8,638 bases of DNA from Flemingiibacterium sp045632605 (GCA_045632605.1 JAZQXA010000069.1:1-8638), one strand, 5' to 3'. Shown: positions 1 to 6,722, counted from the stretch's first letter. The notes: generated from the letters alone by a model not told the origin. Numbers and translations are program-made.

Positions 1-119
1 GAATGCATCAATTATATTACTGCCGTGGAATTGGACACACCTAAAAGCTCAGCCACATCAGTTCTTTTGACCAGGAGCTGTTGGAACAGCATATCCAACA
101 TCTTCTGATAATTGCCATT
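1..119 (-). pseudogene. Fic-family protein, C-terminal winged-helix remnant (frameshifted, truncated)
   Basis: Read on the minus strand from about position 119, the translation runs NGNYQKMLDMLFQQ, then LLVKRTDVAELLGVSNSTA. This resembles the C-terminal helix-turn-helix tail of Fic/DOC AMP-transferase-family proteins (a short helix, then an 'LLGVS..TA' recognition helix). The frame then meets TAA at 14-12. If one base is added near position 21-23 the reading continues as SNIIDAF, which is what the family tail would be expected to show after 'TA'. This points to a one-base deletion. The catalytic Fic domain is absent because the AraC gene lies immediately upstream on the same strand. It is either a decayed fragment or a sequencing indel at the contig edge. 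The family call rests on motif memory only. Confidence 0.5.
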
Positions 120-128
120 TTTGGATAA

Positions 129-947
129 TCAATATCTGTCCCATATCTGCTTTTTGAATTGGGCAGGGGTGGTGCCTGTTTGTTTTTTGAAAACCTTACT
201 AAAATGCGATTGAGAGCAAAAGCCTGTCTCAAGAGCAATATCAAGCATACTTTTTTCTCCTGTGATGATAAGCTTTTTTGCCAGTTCCACTCTTTTACGA
301 AGAACGTATTCATAAGGAGTCAGGCCAACGCTTTCCTTGAATATAGCGTGCAGATGATTGGGTGAAAGGTTTACGATAGAAGCAAGCTTTTTTAACGAAC
401 AATCGGAAGCAAAATGCTCATTTATATATTCGTGTATCTCAAACACCGGGCGGTACAATGATGTTCCGATATGGGTGTTATCCGGTTTCCTTTGTAGATT
501 CAGATATAGAGCAAGTATCGCTAAAAAGGTTGAATTGGCTTTTATCAGCTCGTGTGTATCAAGTGAGGATGAAATGAGATAGGAGCTTAATCTTGCAAAC
601 AATGACAAAAGCTCTTCGGTGAGTTGCGTGTCTTCAACATACATACAATCAGGAAGCCTTGAGAGAATTGCTTCAATATCCTCGGTCTTGCCTTTTGTTC
701 GGAATACCCGGATAAAGCTGCATCGAACAGGGAAATCACTGTATCGGATGCTGCCGGGCTTAGCGCAAAGCAACATTCCTCTCTTGGCGGGATATGCCTT
801 GCCGTTAATGTGGCTTGTGCCGCTATCCGAGTGGAAGAGCTCAAGCTCAAAGCACTCAACCTTTCTCTCTTGACTTCGTGGTCTTTGTCCTCTTATGACA
901 GAACTGTCAAATACGCTGCTTGAAAGTTCATTTTCCGTAAGTAGCAT
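129..947 (-). CDS. AraC/XylS-family transcriptional regulator
   Basis: A 272-residue cytoplasmic DNA-binding protein, the usual length for the family. Residues about 1-150 form a probable cupin-type effector-sensing domain (for example the 'SGTSHINGKAYPAKRGMLL' segment). Residues about 168-268 hold two helix-turn-helix units: SLKKLASIVNLSPNHLHAIF (184-203), and SMLDIALETGFCSQSHFSKVF followed by the signature KKQTGTTPAQFK (233-265). The ATG at 947 is preceded by GGGAG on the minus strand (958-954, 6-base spacer), which supports this start. It is transcribed away from the sugar-acid operon that begins at 1091, and 143 bases separate the two starts. Such divergent AraC genes normally control the neighbouring operon and respond to its substrate. 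That role is inferred here. Family assignment is firm; the ligand is unknown. Confidence 0.93.
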   Translation of the reverse strand: MLLTENELSSSVFDSSVIRGQRPRSQERKVECFELELFHSDSGTSHINGKAYPAKRGMLLCAKPGSIRYSDFPVRCSFIRVFRTKGKTEDIEAILSRLPDCMYVEDTQLTEELLSLFARLSSYLISSSLDTHELIKANSTFLAILALYLNLQRKPDNTHIGTSLYRPVFEIHEYINEHFASDCSLKKLASIVNLSPNHLHAIFKESVGLTPYEYVLRKRVELAKKLIITGEKSMLDIALETGFCSQSHFSKVFKKQTGTTPAQFKKQIWDRY

Positions 948-993
948 ATGGATCTCCCAAATCGTAAGATTGTGATAAATCAGATTGAAAATA

Positions 994-1007
994 TGCCTAT
1001 ATCGGCA
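994..1007. promoter_or_regulatory. Possible operator (small inverted repeat) in the divergent control region
   Basis: TGCC-N6-GGCA is an inverted repeat with 4-base arms. It covers the place where the -35 element of the operon promoter should lie, which would suit repression or activator contact. The same region holds two copies of a GTGATA-containing motif (ATTGTGATA at 969-977 and ATCGTGATA at 1014-1022), offset by 45 bases, or about four helical turns. AraC proteins often bind spaced direct repeats. Both patterns are short and could be chance. The rest of 948-1090 is AT-rich, with no gene. Confidence 0.3.
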
Positions 1008-1017
1008 GAAATAATCG

Positions 1018-1026
1018 TGATATAAT
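1018..1026 (+). promoter_or_regulatory. Extended -10 promoter for the catabolic operon
   Basis: TGATATAAT is a consensus extended -10 box (TGn-TATAAT). Seventeen bases upstream there is no good -35 hexamer (TATATC at 998-1003), a typical arrangement for an activator-dependent promoter. Transcription would begin near 1033 and leave a leader of about 58 bases before the ATG at 1091. The neighbouring AraC protein is the obvious candidate activator, by inference. Confidence 0.5.
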
Positions 1027-1090
1027 AAAAACAGAATAACAGATTTTTTGAATTTGTAAATAGTTAAAACATATTTTATAGGAGGAACTT

Positions 1091-1777
1091 ATGAAGGTAA
1101 CCTGGCTTGGACAGGCGGGCTTGCTTTTTGAGAGAGAGGGCGTGCGGATAATAATAGACCCGTATCTATCTAACAGCGTTGAAAAAAACGAGCCAAAGAA
1201 TTACCGCAGACAGCCTGCAAATGAAGATTTTTTTGCGCTCACCCCCGATGTGATGATATTTACCCACGATCATCTCGACCATTACGATCCTGAAACCGCA
1301 CCGCGCTTTCTTGAAAGAAGGGACAAGAAAGTAACAGTGCTTGCGCCCTTGTCGGTATGGCAAAAGGCAAGGGCAGAGGGCGGTGGACATAACTACGTTC
1401 AGTTTAACAGACACACAGAATGGAGCGAATTCGGATTCAGATTCAAGGCTGTCAAGGCAGAACACAGCGAACCCTATGCTATCGGTGTTCTCATTGAAAC
1501 TATCGAGGAGGGAAAGACCTATTACGTTACGGGAGATACCCTTTATAACAGCGAGATATTTGCCGATCTCCCTGAAGATATTGAGGCTGTGTTTTTACCC
1601 ATCAACGGGGTTGGAAACAACATGAACAAGGTGGATGCGGCAAGATTTGCAAAAAAGACGAGAGCAAGATGCGTCGTGCCCATACACTTCGGTATGTTTG
1701 ACGAGCTTTCTCCCGAAGGGCTCAACCTTCCCAACGTAGTTATTCCCCAAATATATCAAGAAATAAAAATAAAGTGA
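1091..1777 (+). CDS. Metallo-beta-lactamase-fold hydrolase, UlaG/UPF0173-like
   Basis: A 228-residue cytoplasmic protein of the COG2220 type. The N-terminus MKVTWLGQAG and the stretch IIIDPYLSNSVE are typical of the UlaG-like branch. The metal site is complete: HxHxDH at H59, H61, D63 and H64 (FTHDHLDHYD), H125 (AEHSE), D149 (TGDT) and H199 (PIHFGMF). Characterised relatives include UlaG, an L-ascorbate-6-phosphate lactonase of about 354 residues. This one is nearer in length to the UPF0173 group (about 227). The start has a strong AGGAGG at 1080-1085 with a 5-base spacer. It is the first gene of the operon, and the enolase-family gene starts 8 bases after its stop. Next to a dehydrogenase and a sugar-acid dehydratase, a lactonase role is the most sensible guess but is not shown. 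The fold is certain; the substrate is not. Confidence 0.88.
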   Translation: MKVTWLGQAGLLFEREGVRIIIDPYLSNSVEKNEPKNYRRQPANEDFFALTPDVMIFTHDHLDHYDPETAPRFLERRDKKVTVLAPLSVWQKARAEGGGHNYVQFNRHTEWSEFGFRFKAVKAEHSEPYAIGVLIETIEEGKTYYVTGDTLYNSEIFADLPEDIEAVFLPINGVGNNMNKVDAARFAKKTRARCVVPIHFGMFDELSPEGLNLPNVVIPQIYQEIKIK

Positions 1778-1785
1778 GATAAAAA

Positions 1786-2946
1786 ATGAAAGTAACGGAT
1801 ATTAAAACCTTTGTTGTGGATTGCTTCAGAACAAACTGGGTGTTCGTAAAGGTATATACCGATGAGGGCATCACAGGTGTGGGAGAGGGAACTCTCGAAT
1901 ATAAGGAGAAGGCGCTTGTGGGCGCTATCGAGCACATCAAGAGCTATCTCGTGGGCAAAGACCCTAGGCAGATCGAAAAGCACTATCACTACATCTATCG
2001 TGATGCCTATTGGAGAGGCGGTGCGGTATTGATGAGCGCTCTTTCCGCTGTGGAAATGGCATTGTGGGATATCCTCGGAAAATCTCTCGGTGTGCCTGTA
2101 TATCAGCTTCTCGGAGGCAAGGTCAACGAGGATTGCCGAATCTACGTCAACGGTTGGTTTGCAGGTGCAAAGGAACCCGAGGAGTTCGGCGCAAAGGCCA
2201 AGGAAGCGGTAAAACGCGGTGTGACCGCTATGAAATGGGACCCGTTTGGAAAGAACTATTTACAGATATCCAACAGGGAATTGGACAAGGCACTTCGTTG
2301 TATTGCCGCTGTTCGCGAGGCAGTGGGGGACGAGGTGGATCTTCTCATTGAGGCACACGGTCGCTTTGATGTGCCTACGGGCATTAAGATTGCGCAGGAG
2401 GTGGCGCAGTTTAAGCCCATGTTCCTTGAAGAACCCGTTCCCCCAAATAATATTGAAGCGCTTGAAGCGGTACGCGCAAAGTCCTCCGTTGCTATCGCGG
2501 CAGGCGAGAGACTTTACACACGTTTTGATTACAACGAGTTGTTCCGCCGCAGAGCCTGCGACTATATTCAGCCCGATATTTCCCATGCAGGCGGTATAAT
2601 GGAACTGAAAAAGATAGCCGCTATTGCCGAAGCAAATTACATTCCCTTCGCTCCTCATAACCCCTCGGGTCCGGTCGCTAATGCAGCTACGCTTCAGCTT
2701 GCCGCTTGCTGTCCTAACTTCTGTATGCTTGAAATCATGTATAGCGATGTCGAGTATAGAAAGGATATTACAGACGAAAGTCTTATCTATGAGAACGGAC
2801 GGATCAAGATTGGTGACCGTCCCGGCCTTGGCATTGAACTTAATGAGGAAGCTTGCCTTGAGCATCCCTATGTGGAGCATAATCTCCGTCATTACACAGG
2901 CGCGCTTACCGACATAAGACCTGCTAAAACGGAATTTTATTTTTAA
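1786..2946 (+). CDS. Enolase-superfamily sugar-acid dehydratase (mandelate racemase/galactonate dehydratase-like)
   Basis: 386 residues, normal for mandelate racemase/muconate lactonizing enzymes, which abstract the proton alpha to a carboxylate with Mg2+. The N-terminal capping domain (about 1-125) carries VGEGTLEYK and ALWDILGKSLGVPVYQLLGG. The barrel has K150 (AMKWDPFG), metal ligands E189 (LLIEAHGRF), E215 (FLEEP) and E241 (AAGERL), and the D264 (QPDISHAGG) and H291 (APHNPSG) His-Asp dyad. H191, two residues after the first ligand, matches the acid/base histidine of D-galactonate-dehydratase-type enzymes, which have Asp rather than Glu at the first ligand. The likely product is a 2-keto-3-deoxy aldonate. 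The start lies 8 bases after the upstream stop, with only a weak ribosome site, so translation may be coupled. The substrate cannot be named: galactonate, gluconate, fuconate and others all remain possible. Confidence 0.9.
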   Translation: MKVTDIKTFVVDCFRTNWVFVKVYTDEGITGVGEGTLEYKEKALVGAIEHIKSYLVGKDPRQIEKHYHYIYRDAYWRGGAVLMSALSAVEMALWDILGKSLGVPVYQLLGGKVNEDCRIYVNGWFAGAKEPEEFGAKAKEAVKRGVTAMKWDPFGKNYLQISNRELDKALRCIAAVREAVGDEVDLLIEAHGRFDVPTGIKIAQEVAQFKPMFLEEPVPPNNIEALEAVRAKSSVAIAAGERLYTRFDYNELFRRRACDYIQPDISHAGGIMELKKIAAIAEANYIPFAPHNPSGPVANAATLQLAACCPNFCMLEIMYSDVEYRKDITDESLIYENGRIKIGDRPGLGIELNEEACLEHPYVEHNLRHYTGALTDIRPAKTEFYF

Positions 2947-2963
2947 TGACAGAGGCGACCAAA

Positions 2964-3311
2964 ATGGCTGATTTAGAGATCTTTGAATATAACGGTGTCG
3001 GGTATAACCCCACTATGAATTTTGAGACTTGGCGTGTTGCTATAGCAAACTTTGGAGAGCATTTTGACGAGCAGAGGTACAACTACCTTGAGCGGCACGT
3101 TTTAACCGACGAGGTGTTCGTTTTGCTTTCGGGGGCAGCAAAACTCATTACCGGTTTGGATTTTTTTGAAACCGAGATGCAGATCGGTAAAATCTATAAC
3201 GTGAAAAAGGGAGTCTATCACGCACTCCTTATGGAAAGGGATGCTAAGGTTCTCATTGTAGAAAATCACAATACAAGCCGTGAAAACACGGAATATTTTT
3301 ACTTCAGATGA
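2964..3311 (+). CDS. Small cupin-like protein of unknown function
   Basis: A 115-residue protein with no signal peptide or membrane segment. The core pattern LERHVLTDEVFVLLSG (about 42-57), then GKIYNVKKGVYHALLM (75-90) and AKVLIVEN (94-101), looks like the two halves of a single cupin barrel. H45, E50 and H86 are plausible metal-site residues. I prefer the ATG at 2964, because AGAGG lies 8 bases upstream at 2951-2955. A longer in-frame ATG at 2946 overlaps the previous stop by one base (TAATG) but has no ribosome site. It sits between a dehydratase and a dehydrogenase, so a role as an isomerase, mutarotase or lactone-processing accessory is conceivable. I do not recognise the specific family, and no function should be assumed. 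Confidence 0.75.
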   Translation: MADLEIFEYNGVGYNPTMNFETWRVAIANFGEHFDEQRYNYLERHVLTDEVFVLLSGAAKLITGLDFFETEMQIGKIYNVKKGVYHALLMERDAKVLIVENHNTSRENTEYFYFR

Positions 3312-3319
3312 GGGGAAAT

Positions 3320-4129
3320 ATGAAAAAAACAGCACTTATAACAGGCGCGTGTATCAACACGGGCGTTGCAATCGTAGAGAAATTTGCCTCTGAAGGCTAT
3401 AACGTAATCTTCACGGGAAGAAATGCGGAGAAGGTGCGCGCCTCAGAAAAAGAATACAAGGCGAAATTTCCAAACGTTGAGATAGTAGGATATCCCGTCG
3501 ATTCATTGATCGACGCTCGAACGGTTGACGAAGCTTCTGTTAAAAATATGTTTGCCGATATTGACAGCCGCGGACTTTTTGTTGAAACGCTTGTACTCAA
3601 CGCCGCAGACCAAGGGCTTGGACAGAAGATATTTGAAAATCCCCTGACCGACCTTATGAAAGTAATAAACACAAACGTGGTATGGAACTATTGCCTATCG
3701 GAGCACGCCGCAAAAAGAATGAAAGAGAACGGCGGCGGGAATATCATCTTTATTAACTCCAATACCGCTTACCGCGCCATCCCCGACAGAGTTGCTTACG
3801 TTGCATCAAAGGGAGGTCAGCTCGGTCTTATGAGAGCTCTGGCGCTTGACCTCGGTAAATACAATATCCGTGTAAATGCGGTGCTTCCCGGTATGATAAA
3901 GACAGATCGTTGGGAAAAGAATCCCGAGTTTTATGCCAAAGTTCCATCGCGCTTTACACCCATCGGTGACGTTGCAGTCGGCGAGGATGTTGCCGATGCG
4001 GTTTACTACTTCGCCGCTCACGCTCGCAATACCACAGGCGCAGAGCTTGTGGTGGACGGAGGAAATACAATTCAGCTTTATCCGATAATTAACAGCGATA
4101 ACGGCAACGACGGAACACGTTGCCGTTGA
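3320..4129 (+). CDS. Short-chain dehydrogenase/reductase (SDR family)
   Basis: 269 residues from the ATG at 3320, a classical SDR length; NAD(P)-dependent and cytoplasmic. Numbered from that start: Rossmann motif TGACINTG at 8-15, LNAAD at about 93-97 in place of the usual NNAG, catalytic S147 (INSNTA), and Y160 and K164 (YVASKGG). The C-terminal signature is TGAELVVDGGNT. The start at 3320 follows AGGGG (3311-3315). An alternative ATG at 3308 overlaps the cupin-like stop and lacks a site. After the normal SDR end (about ...QLYP) there is an unusual 14-residue tail whose codons form a 10-base-pair hairpin. In this operon it probably oxidises a sugar or polyol, or reduces a keto acid. Fold and catalytic residues are certain; substrate is unknown. 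Confidence 0.9.
   Translation: MKKTALITGACINTGVAIVEKFASEGYNVIFTGRNAEKVRASEKEYKAKFPNVEIVGYPVDSLIDARTVDEASVKNMFADIDSRGLFVETLVLNAADQGLGQKIFENPLTDLMKVINTNVVWNYCLSEHAAKRMKENGGGNIIFINSNTAYRAIPDRVAYVASKGGQLGLMRALALDLGKYNIRVNAVLPGMIKTDRWEKNPEFYAKVPSRFTPIGDVAVGEDVADAVYYFAAHARNTTGAELVVDGGNTIQLYPIINSDNGNDGTRCR
4100..4127. repeat. Perfect inverted repeat (hairpin) over the SDR stop region
   Basis: AACGGCAACG (4100-4109) and CGTTGCCGTT (4118-4127) are perfect 10-base arms around an 8-base loop. The hairpin uses the last codons of the SDR gene and touches its stop codon. No T-run follows on the plus strand (GAGGG instead), so it is not a standard intrinsic terminator. It could reduce read-through into, or stabilise the transcript ahead of, the DUF6259-like gene, whose base composition differs from the genes before it. 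Confidence 0.6.
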
Positions 4130-4168
4130 GGGACATCAATACATACCATCAGCATGGAGGAACACGTT

Positions 4169-6256
4169 ATGATGATTCTGGAAAATAAAAAGCTTCGCCT
4201 GGAGCTTGACGGCTCCGGCCGCATTCTTTCGCTCGAAAACAAAGCAGGGGGAAAATCGAATGTCATCGACGCTCCCACCGACATCTTCTTTATGGTGCTG
4301 GACGACGCACAGAGTCAATGCAAGGAAACTCTGGTCTACGCCTGTGCACAGGAATTTTCCGCCACGCAGGTTAGCGCAACGGAGGCCACCTTTACTGCCT
4401 CGGATCTGCAAATCGACAACGGCCGTCCGGACGCGGGCCATGTCGATATCACTGTTACACTCAGGGTCACACTTGAGGATGACAAGGTCAGTTTCACCGC
4501 CGACATCGACAACAACACCGAAATGCGCGTCACCGACTTCGAGTATCCTCGCATAGGCGTGATCAAAACGCTCGGTGACGGCAATCCCGCCCTCTTCTGG
4601 CCGGAACAGCCCGGCAAGATGATCACGAACATCGGCGAGTATTTGTCTGCCATGCCCAATCATCGTGAAAACAGTCCTCATTGCCTGAAGGTGCCCTACC
4701 CAGGTATAGGTTCGATGGGCATGATAGCTTTGCTCGACCGGACCGATTCGATGTTCCTGCAGGTACGTGACCCGCACTTCATCTCCGCAATTATGAAGGT
4801 CATCGGCAGCGGCGAGGACCGCGGTGCGATCACGCTGACCGTGGACAAGCATCTCTGCGTCAAAAGGGAGCGCATCACGACTGCTCCTATCGTACTGCAG
4901 TTCTATACAGGATCGTGGCACAAGGGCGCAAAGGCCTATGCCGACTGGATCTCGACATACCGCCCTGCCCATGTCAAGCCCGACTGGATCCGCGAGATGA
5001 CCGGCTATTACCTCGTTATTAACAAGCAGCAGTTTGGCTACGAAATGTGGGACTACACCACCCTGCCCAAGCTATGGGAGATGGCCGACGCCAGCGGCTG
5101 CTCGACGTTGGGACTGTTCGGCTGGTATCAGAGCGGCCACGACAACAACCACCCTGATCTCGAGGTTTCGCACACCATGGGTGGCGAAGAGATGCTCAAG
5201 GAAAATATCAAAGCCGTGCAGGCAGCCGGCGGCCGTGTTATGCTTTACTATCAGGGCCACCTGATTGATGTCGGCAGTGAGTATTACAAGAGCGGTATGG
5301 GCGAGCGTGTTTCCTGTAAGACCAACTGGGGTACGCCCTATCCCGAGTTCTATATCAAATCTCACAAGAGCGATATGCTGGGGCGCTATTCCAAGAAGAT
5401 GTTTGTCATCGGTTGTCCGTCCTGCCCGGAGTGGCGCGAGCTGATGGTGGAGCGCGAGAAGTGGGTCGCCGGTCTTGGTGCCGACGGCACGCTCTACGAC
5501 CAGATCGGCGGTATGCCGCCCTATATCTGCTTCGATGAGAGCCACCCGCATGACGGCGGCAATCCTGCACGCGCTCTGACCGGTGGTCAGACCAAGCTGC
5601 TGAGCGCACTGCAGACCACCGCAAAGCAGATTGCCCCATCGTTTGCCTTCATGAGTGAGCATATCACCGACCTGTACAGTGCTTATCTCGACGCCATCCA
5701 CGGCATCAAGAATACCCCCAGCCAGTGCGGGGACCGTGCCAATGCGATCGGCGATGAAGCGTGCGCGCAGCTCAGCTTCCCGGATGTCTTCCGTTATTGC
5801 TTCCCCGAGGCGGTTATAACCATCCGCAATGCCCAGCCCTTCGTAGATCGTCGCCACGTCAACTATGCCTTCACCTTCAATTTCCCAATCGAGATTGAGA
5901 TTCGATACCGCGCTGATCGCGAGGATGTGCTTGCCGACAAATTTGCCGAGCAGCGCGTCTATGCCAAGAAGGTGTCGCAGTTGCGCAAGAAATACACAAA
6001 GGAGATCGCATACGGAAAGTACATCGATACCATCGGTATTACCTGTGATCAGCCCACCGTCTACGCCAAAGGCTACGAAACCGACGGCACTGTCACCGTC
6101 ACACTGTGGAACGATTCTAGGGCCTTTTGTACCCCCACGGTAACGGTTGATGGTATGCAGCTCATTTCCGTCGAAACGGCAGACGGACTGACGAGCAGCA
6201 CAATATGCGAGCTTGCCCCCAATTCGGTTGCTGTGGCGATATTCCGCGCAGGATAA
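4169..6256 (+). CDS. DUF6259-like, glycoside-hydrolase-like protein
   Basis: 695 residues from the ATG at 4169, chosen because GGAGG lies at 4156-4160 with an 8-base spacer. An ATG at 4154 sits upstream of that site and so is unlikely. There is no signal peptide, so it should act in the cytoplasm. The N-terminal ~270 residues look like a beta-sandwich (ILENKKLRLELDGSGRI, then alternating strands). Residues about 275-540 look like a (beta/alpha)8 barrel with FGWYQSGHDNNHPD (317-330), RVMLYYQGH (356-364), GADGTLYDQIGG (437-448) and FMSEHITD (494-501). The C-terminal ~110 residues form a beta domain (TVTVTLWNDS). D444 and E497 are candidate catalytic acids. I recognise the overall pattern as DUF6259, which resembles alpha-galactosidase-type hydrolases, but no activity is known to me. 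Leucine codons are mostly CTG, unlike the upstream genes. The SDR stop is 39 bases upstream. Confidence 0.78.
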   Translation: MMILENKKLRLELDGSGRILSLENKAGGKSNVIDAPTDIFFMVLDDAQSQCKETLVYACAQEFSATQVSATEATFTASDLQIDNGRPDAGHVDITVTLRVTLEDDKVSFTADIDNNTEMRVTDFEYPRIGVIKTLGDGNPALFWPEQPGKMITNIGEYLSAMPNHRENSPHCLKVPYPGIGSMGMIALLDRTDSMFLQVRDPHFISAIMKVIGSGEDRGAITLTVDKHLCVKRERITTAPIVLQFYTGSWHKGAKAYADWISTYRPAHVKPDWIREMTGYYLVINKQQFGYEMWDYTTLPKLWEMADASGCSTLGLFGWYQSGHDNNHPDLEVSHTMGGEEMLKENIKAVQAAGGRVMLYYQGHLIDVGSEYYKSGMGERVSCKTNWGTPYPEFYIKSHKSDMLGRYSKKMFVIGCPSCPEWRELMVEREKWVAGLGADGTLYDQIGGMPPYICFDESHPHDGGNPARALTGGQTKLLSALQTTAKQIAPSFAFMSEHITDLYSAYLDAIHGIKNTPSQCGDRANAIGDEACAQLSFPDVFRYCFPEAVITIRNAQPFVDRRHVNYAFTFNFPIEIEIRYRADREDVLADKFAEQRVYAKKVSQLRKKYTKEIAYGKYIDTIGITCDQPTVYAKGYETDGTVTVTLWNDSRAFCTPTVTVDGMQLISVETADGLTSSTICELAPNSVAVAIFRAG

Positions 6257-6398
6257 AACGCATATTCGTCGATGTAGAAGAGTTCGAATAATGTAAATAA
6301 ATGCCCAGGTTACTATATCGATTATCCCACAATATTTCTCGTTCAATGCAACGATTTATGGCAAGAAGAATCCTTTGCCGTTCTGAATCATAAAAATA
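6257..6398. other. Non-coding gap after the operon
   Basis: These 142 AT-rich bases contain stop codons in all plus-strand frames and no recognisable protein piece. I see no hairpin with a T-run that could end the operon transcript, only a weak 6-base inverted repeat (TATTCG ... CGAATA). It lies between the DUF6259-like gene and a recombinase remnant, so it is probably the scar of a rearrangement. Confidence 0.4.
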
Positions 6399-6599
6399 GT
6401 GGATGTGGAGATGGACAAGCTGACTGCACCGCTATTACGGGAACTGATCGACCACATCACGGTATATGAAACGGAAGGCACAGGCAAAAACCGCAGCCAA
6501 CGGGTGGTGATTCACTACCGATTTATCGGCATCCTGGAATACCCACGCACCGAACCGGTATACACTGCCGATACCCGAAAGGGTGTAGCAGTGCAATAA
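6399..6599 (+). pseudogene. Large serine recombinase remnant (DUF4368-type C-terminus)
   Basis: The 66-residue reading frame opens with GTG and has an in-frame stop just upstream at 6384-6386. The text DKLTAPLLRELIDHITVYE, then QRVVIHYRFIGILEYP, matches the C-terminal DUF4368 pattern of large serine recombinases carried by clostridial conjugative transposons (LTpelLreLIdrIvVhe ... qrv.IyYrfiG). The final TADTRKGVAVQ is a natural end for such proteins. The resolvase catalytic domain and the recombinase domain, about 450 residues, are missing. It has no ribosome site and is almost certainly not functional. It marks the former edge of a mobile element between the catabolic operon and tRNA-Leu. 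Confidence 0.75.
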
Positions 6600-6620
6600 T
6601 TAACCCAATCTGCCTACAAC

Positions 6621-6648
6621 AAAAAAGAGCAGGTTTAAAAACCTGCTC
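6621..6648 (-). terminator. Intrinsic terminator, distal of two (minus strand)
   Basis: GAGCAGGTTT (6627-6636) and AAACCTGCTC (6639-6648) are perfect 10-base arms. On the minus strand the stem is followed by TTTTTT (6626-6621). It would end transcripts coming from the tRNA and the HAD gene. The A-run and T-rich stem could also give weak termination on the plus strand. Confidence 0.8.
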
Positions 6649-6673
6649 ACTTACAACAGCAAAGATTTTCTGC

Positions 6674-6721
6674 AAAGAAAAATCGAGTGTTCATAACTGG
6701 GGTACGTTATGAACACTCGAT
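6674..6721 (-). terminator. Strong hairpin terminator directly after tRNA-Leu (minus strand)
   Basis: Perfect 16-base arms (6682-6697 and 6706-6721) enclose an 8-base loop, and the minus strand then reads TTTTCTTT. It begins one base after the encoded CCA of tRNA-Leu. The stem is longer than most intrinsic terminators. A second terminator lies 33 bases further on. Confidence 0.75.
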
Positions 6722-6722
6722 A

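Noticed and set aside
2260..2892. 210-residue minus-strand frame
   Set aside because: Antisense to the barrel of the enolase-family gene, whose catalytic residues are all intact.
4136..4972. 278-residue open frame on the minus strand
   Set aside because: Antisense shadow of the same gene, with no family pattern. The plus-strand frame has a clear start signal and fold.
5072..6346. 424-residue open frame on the minus strand
   Set aside because: It lies wholly antisense to the DUF6259-like gene, has no ribosome site or recognisable domain, and is explained by the codon bias of the GC-rich gene opposite.
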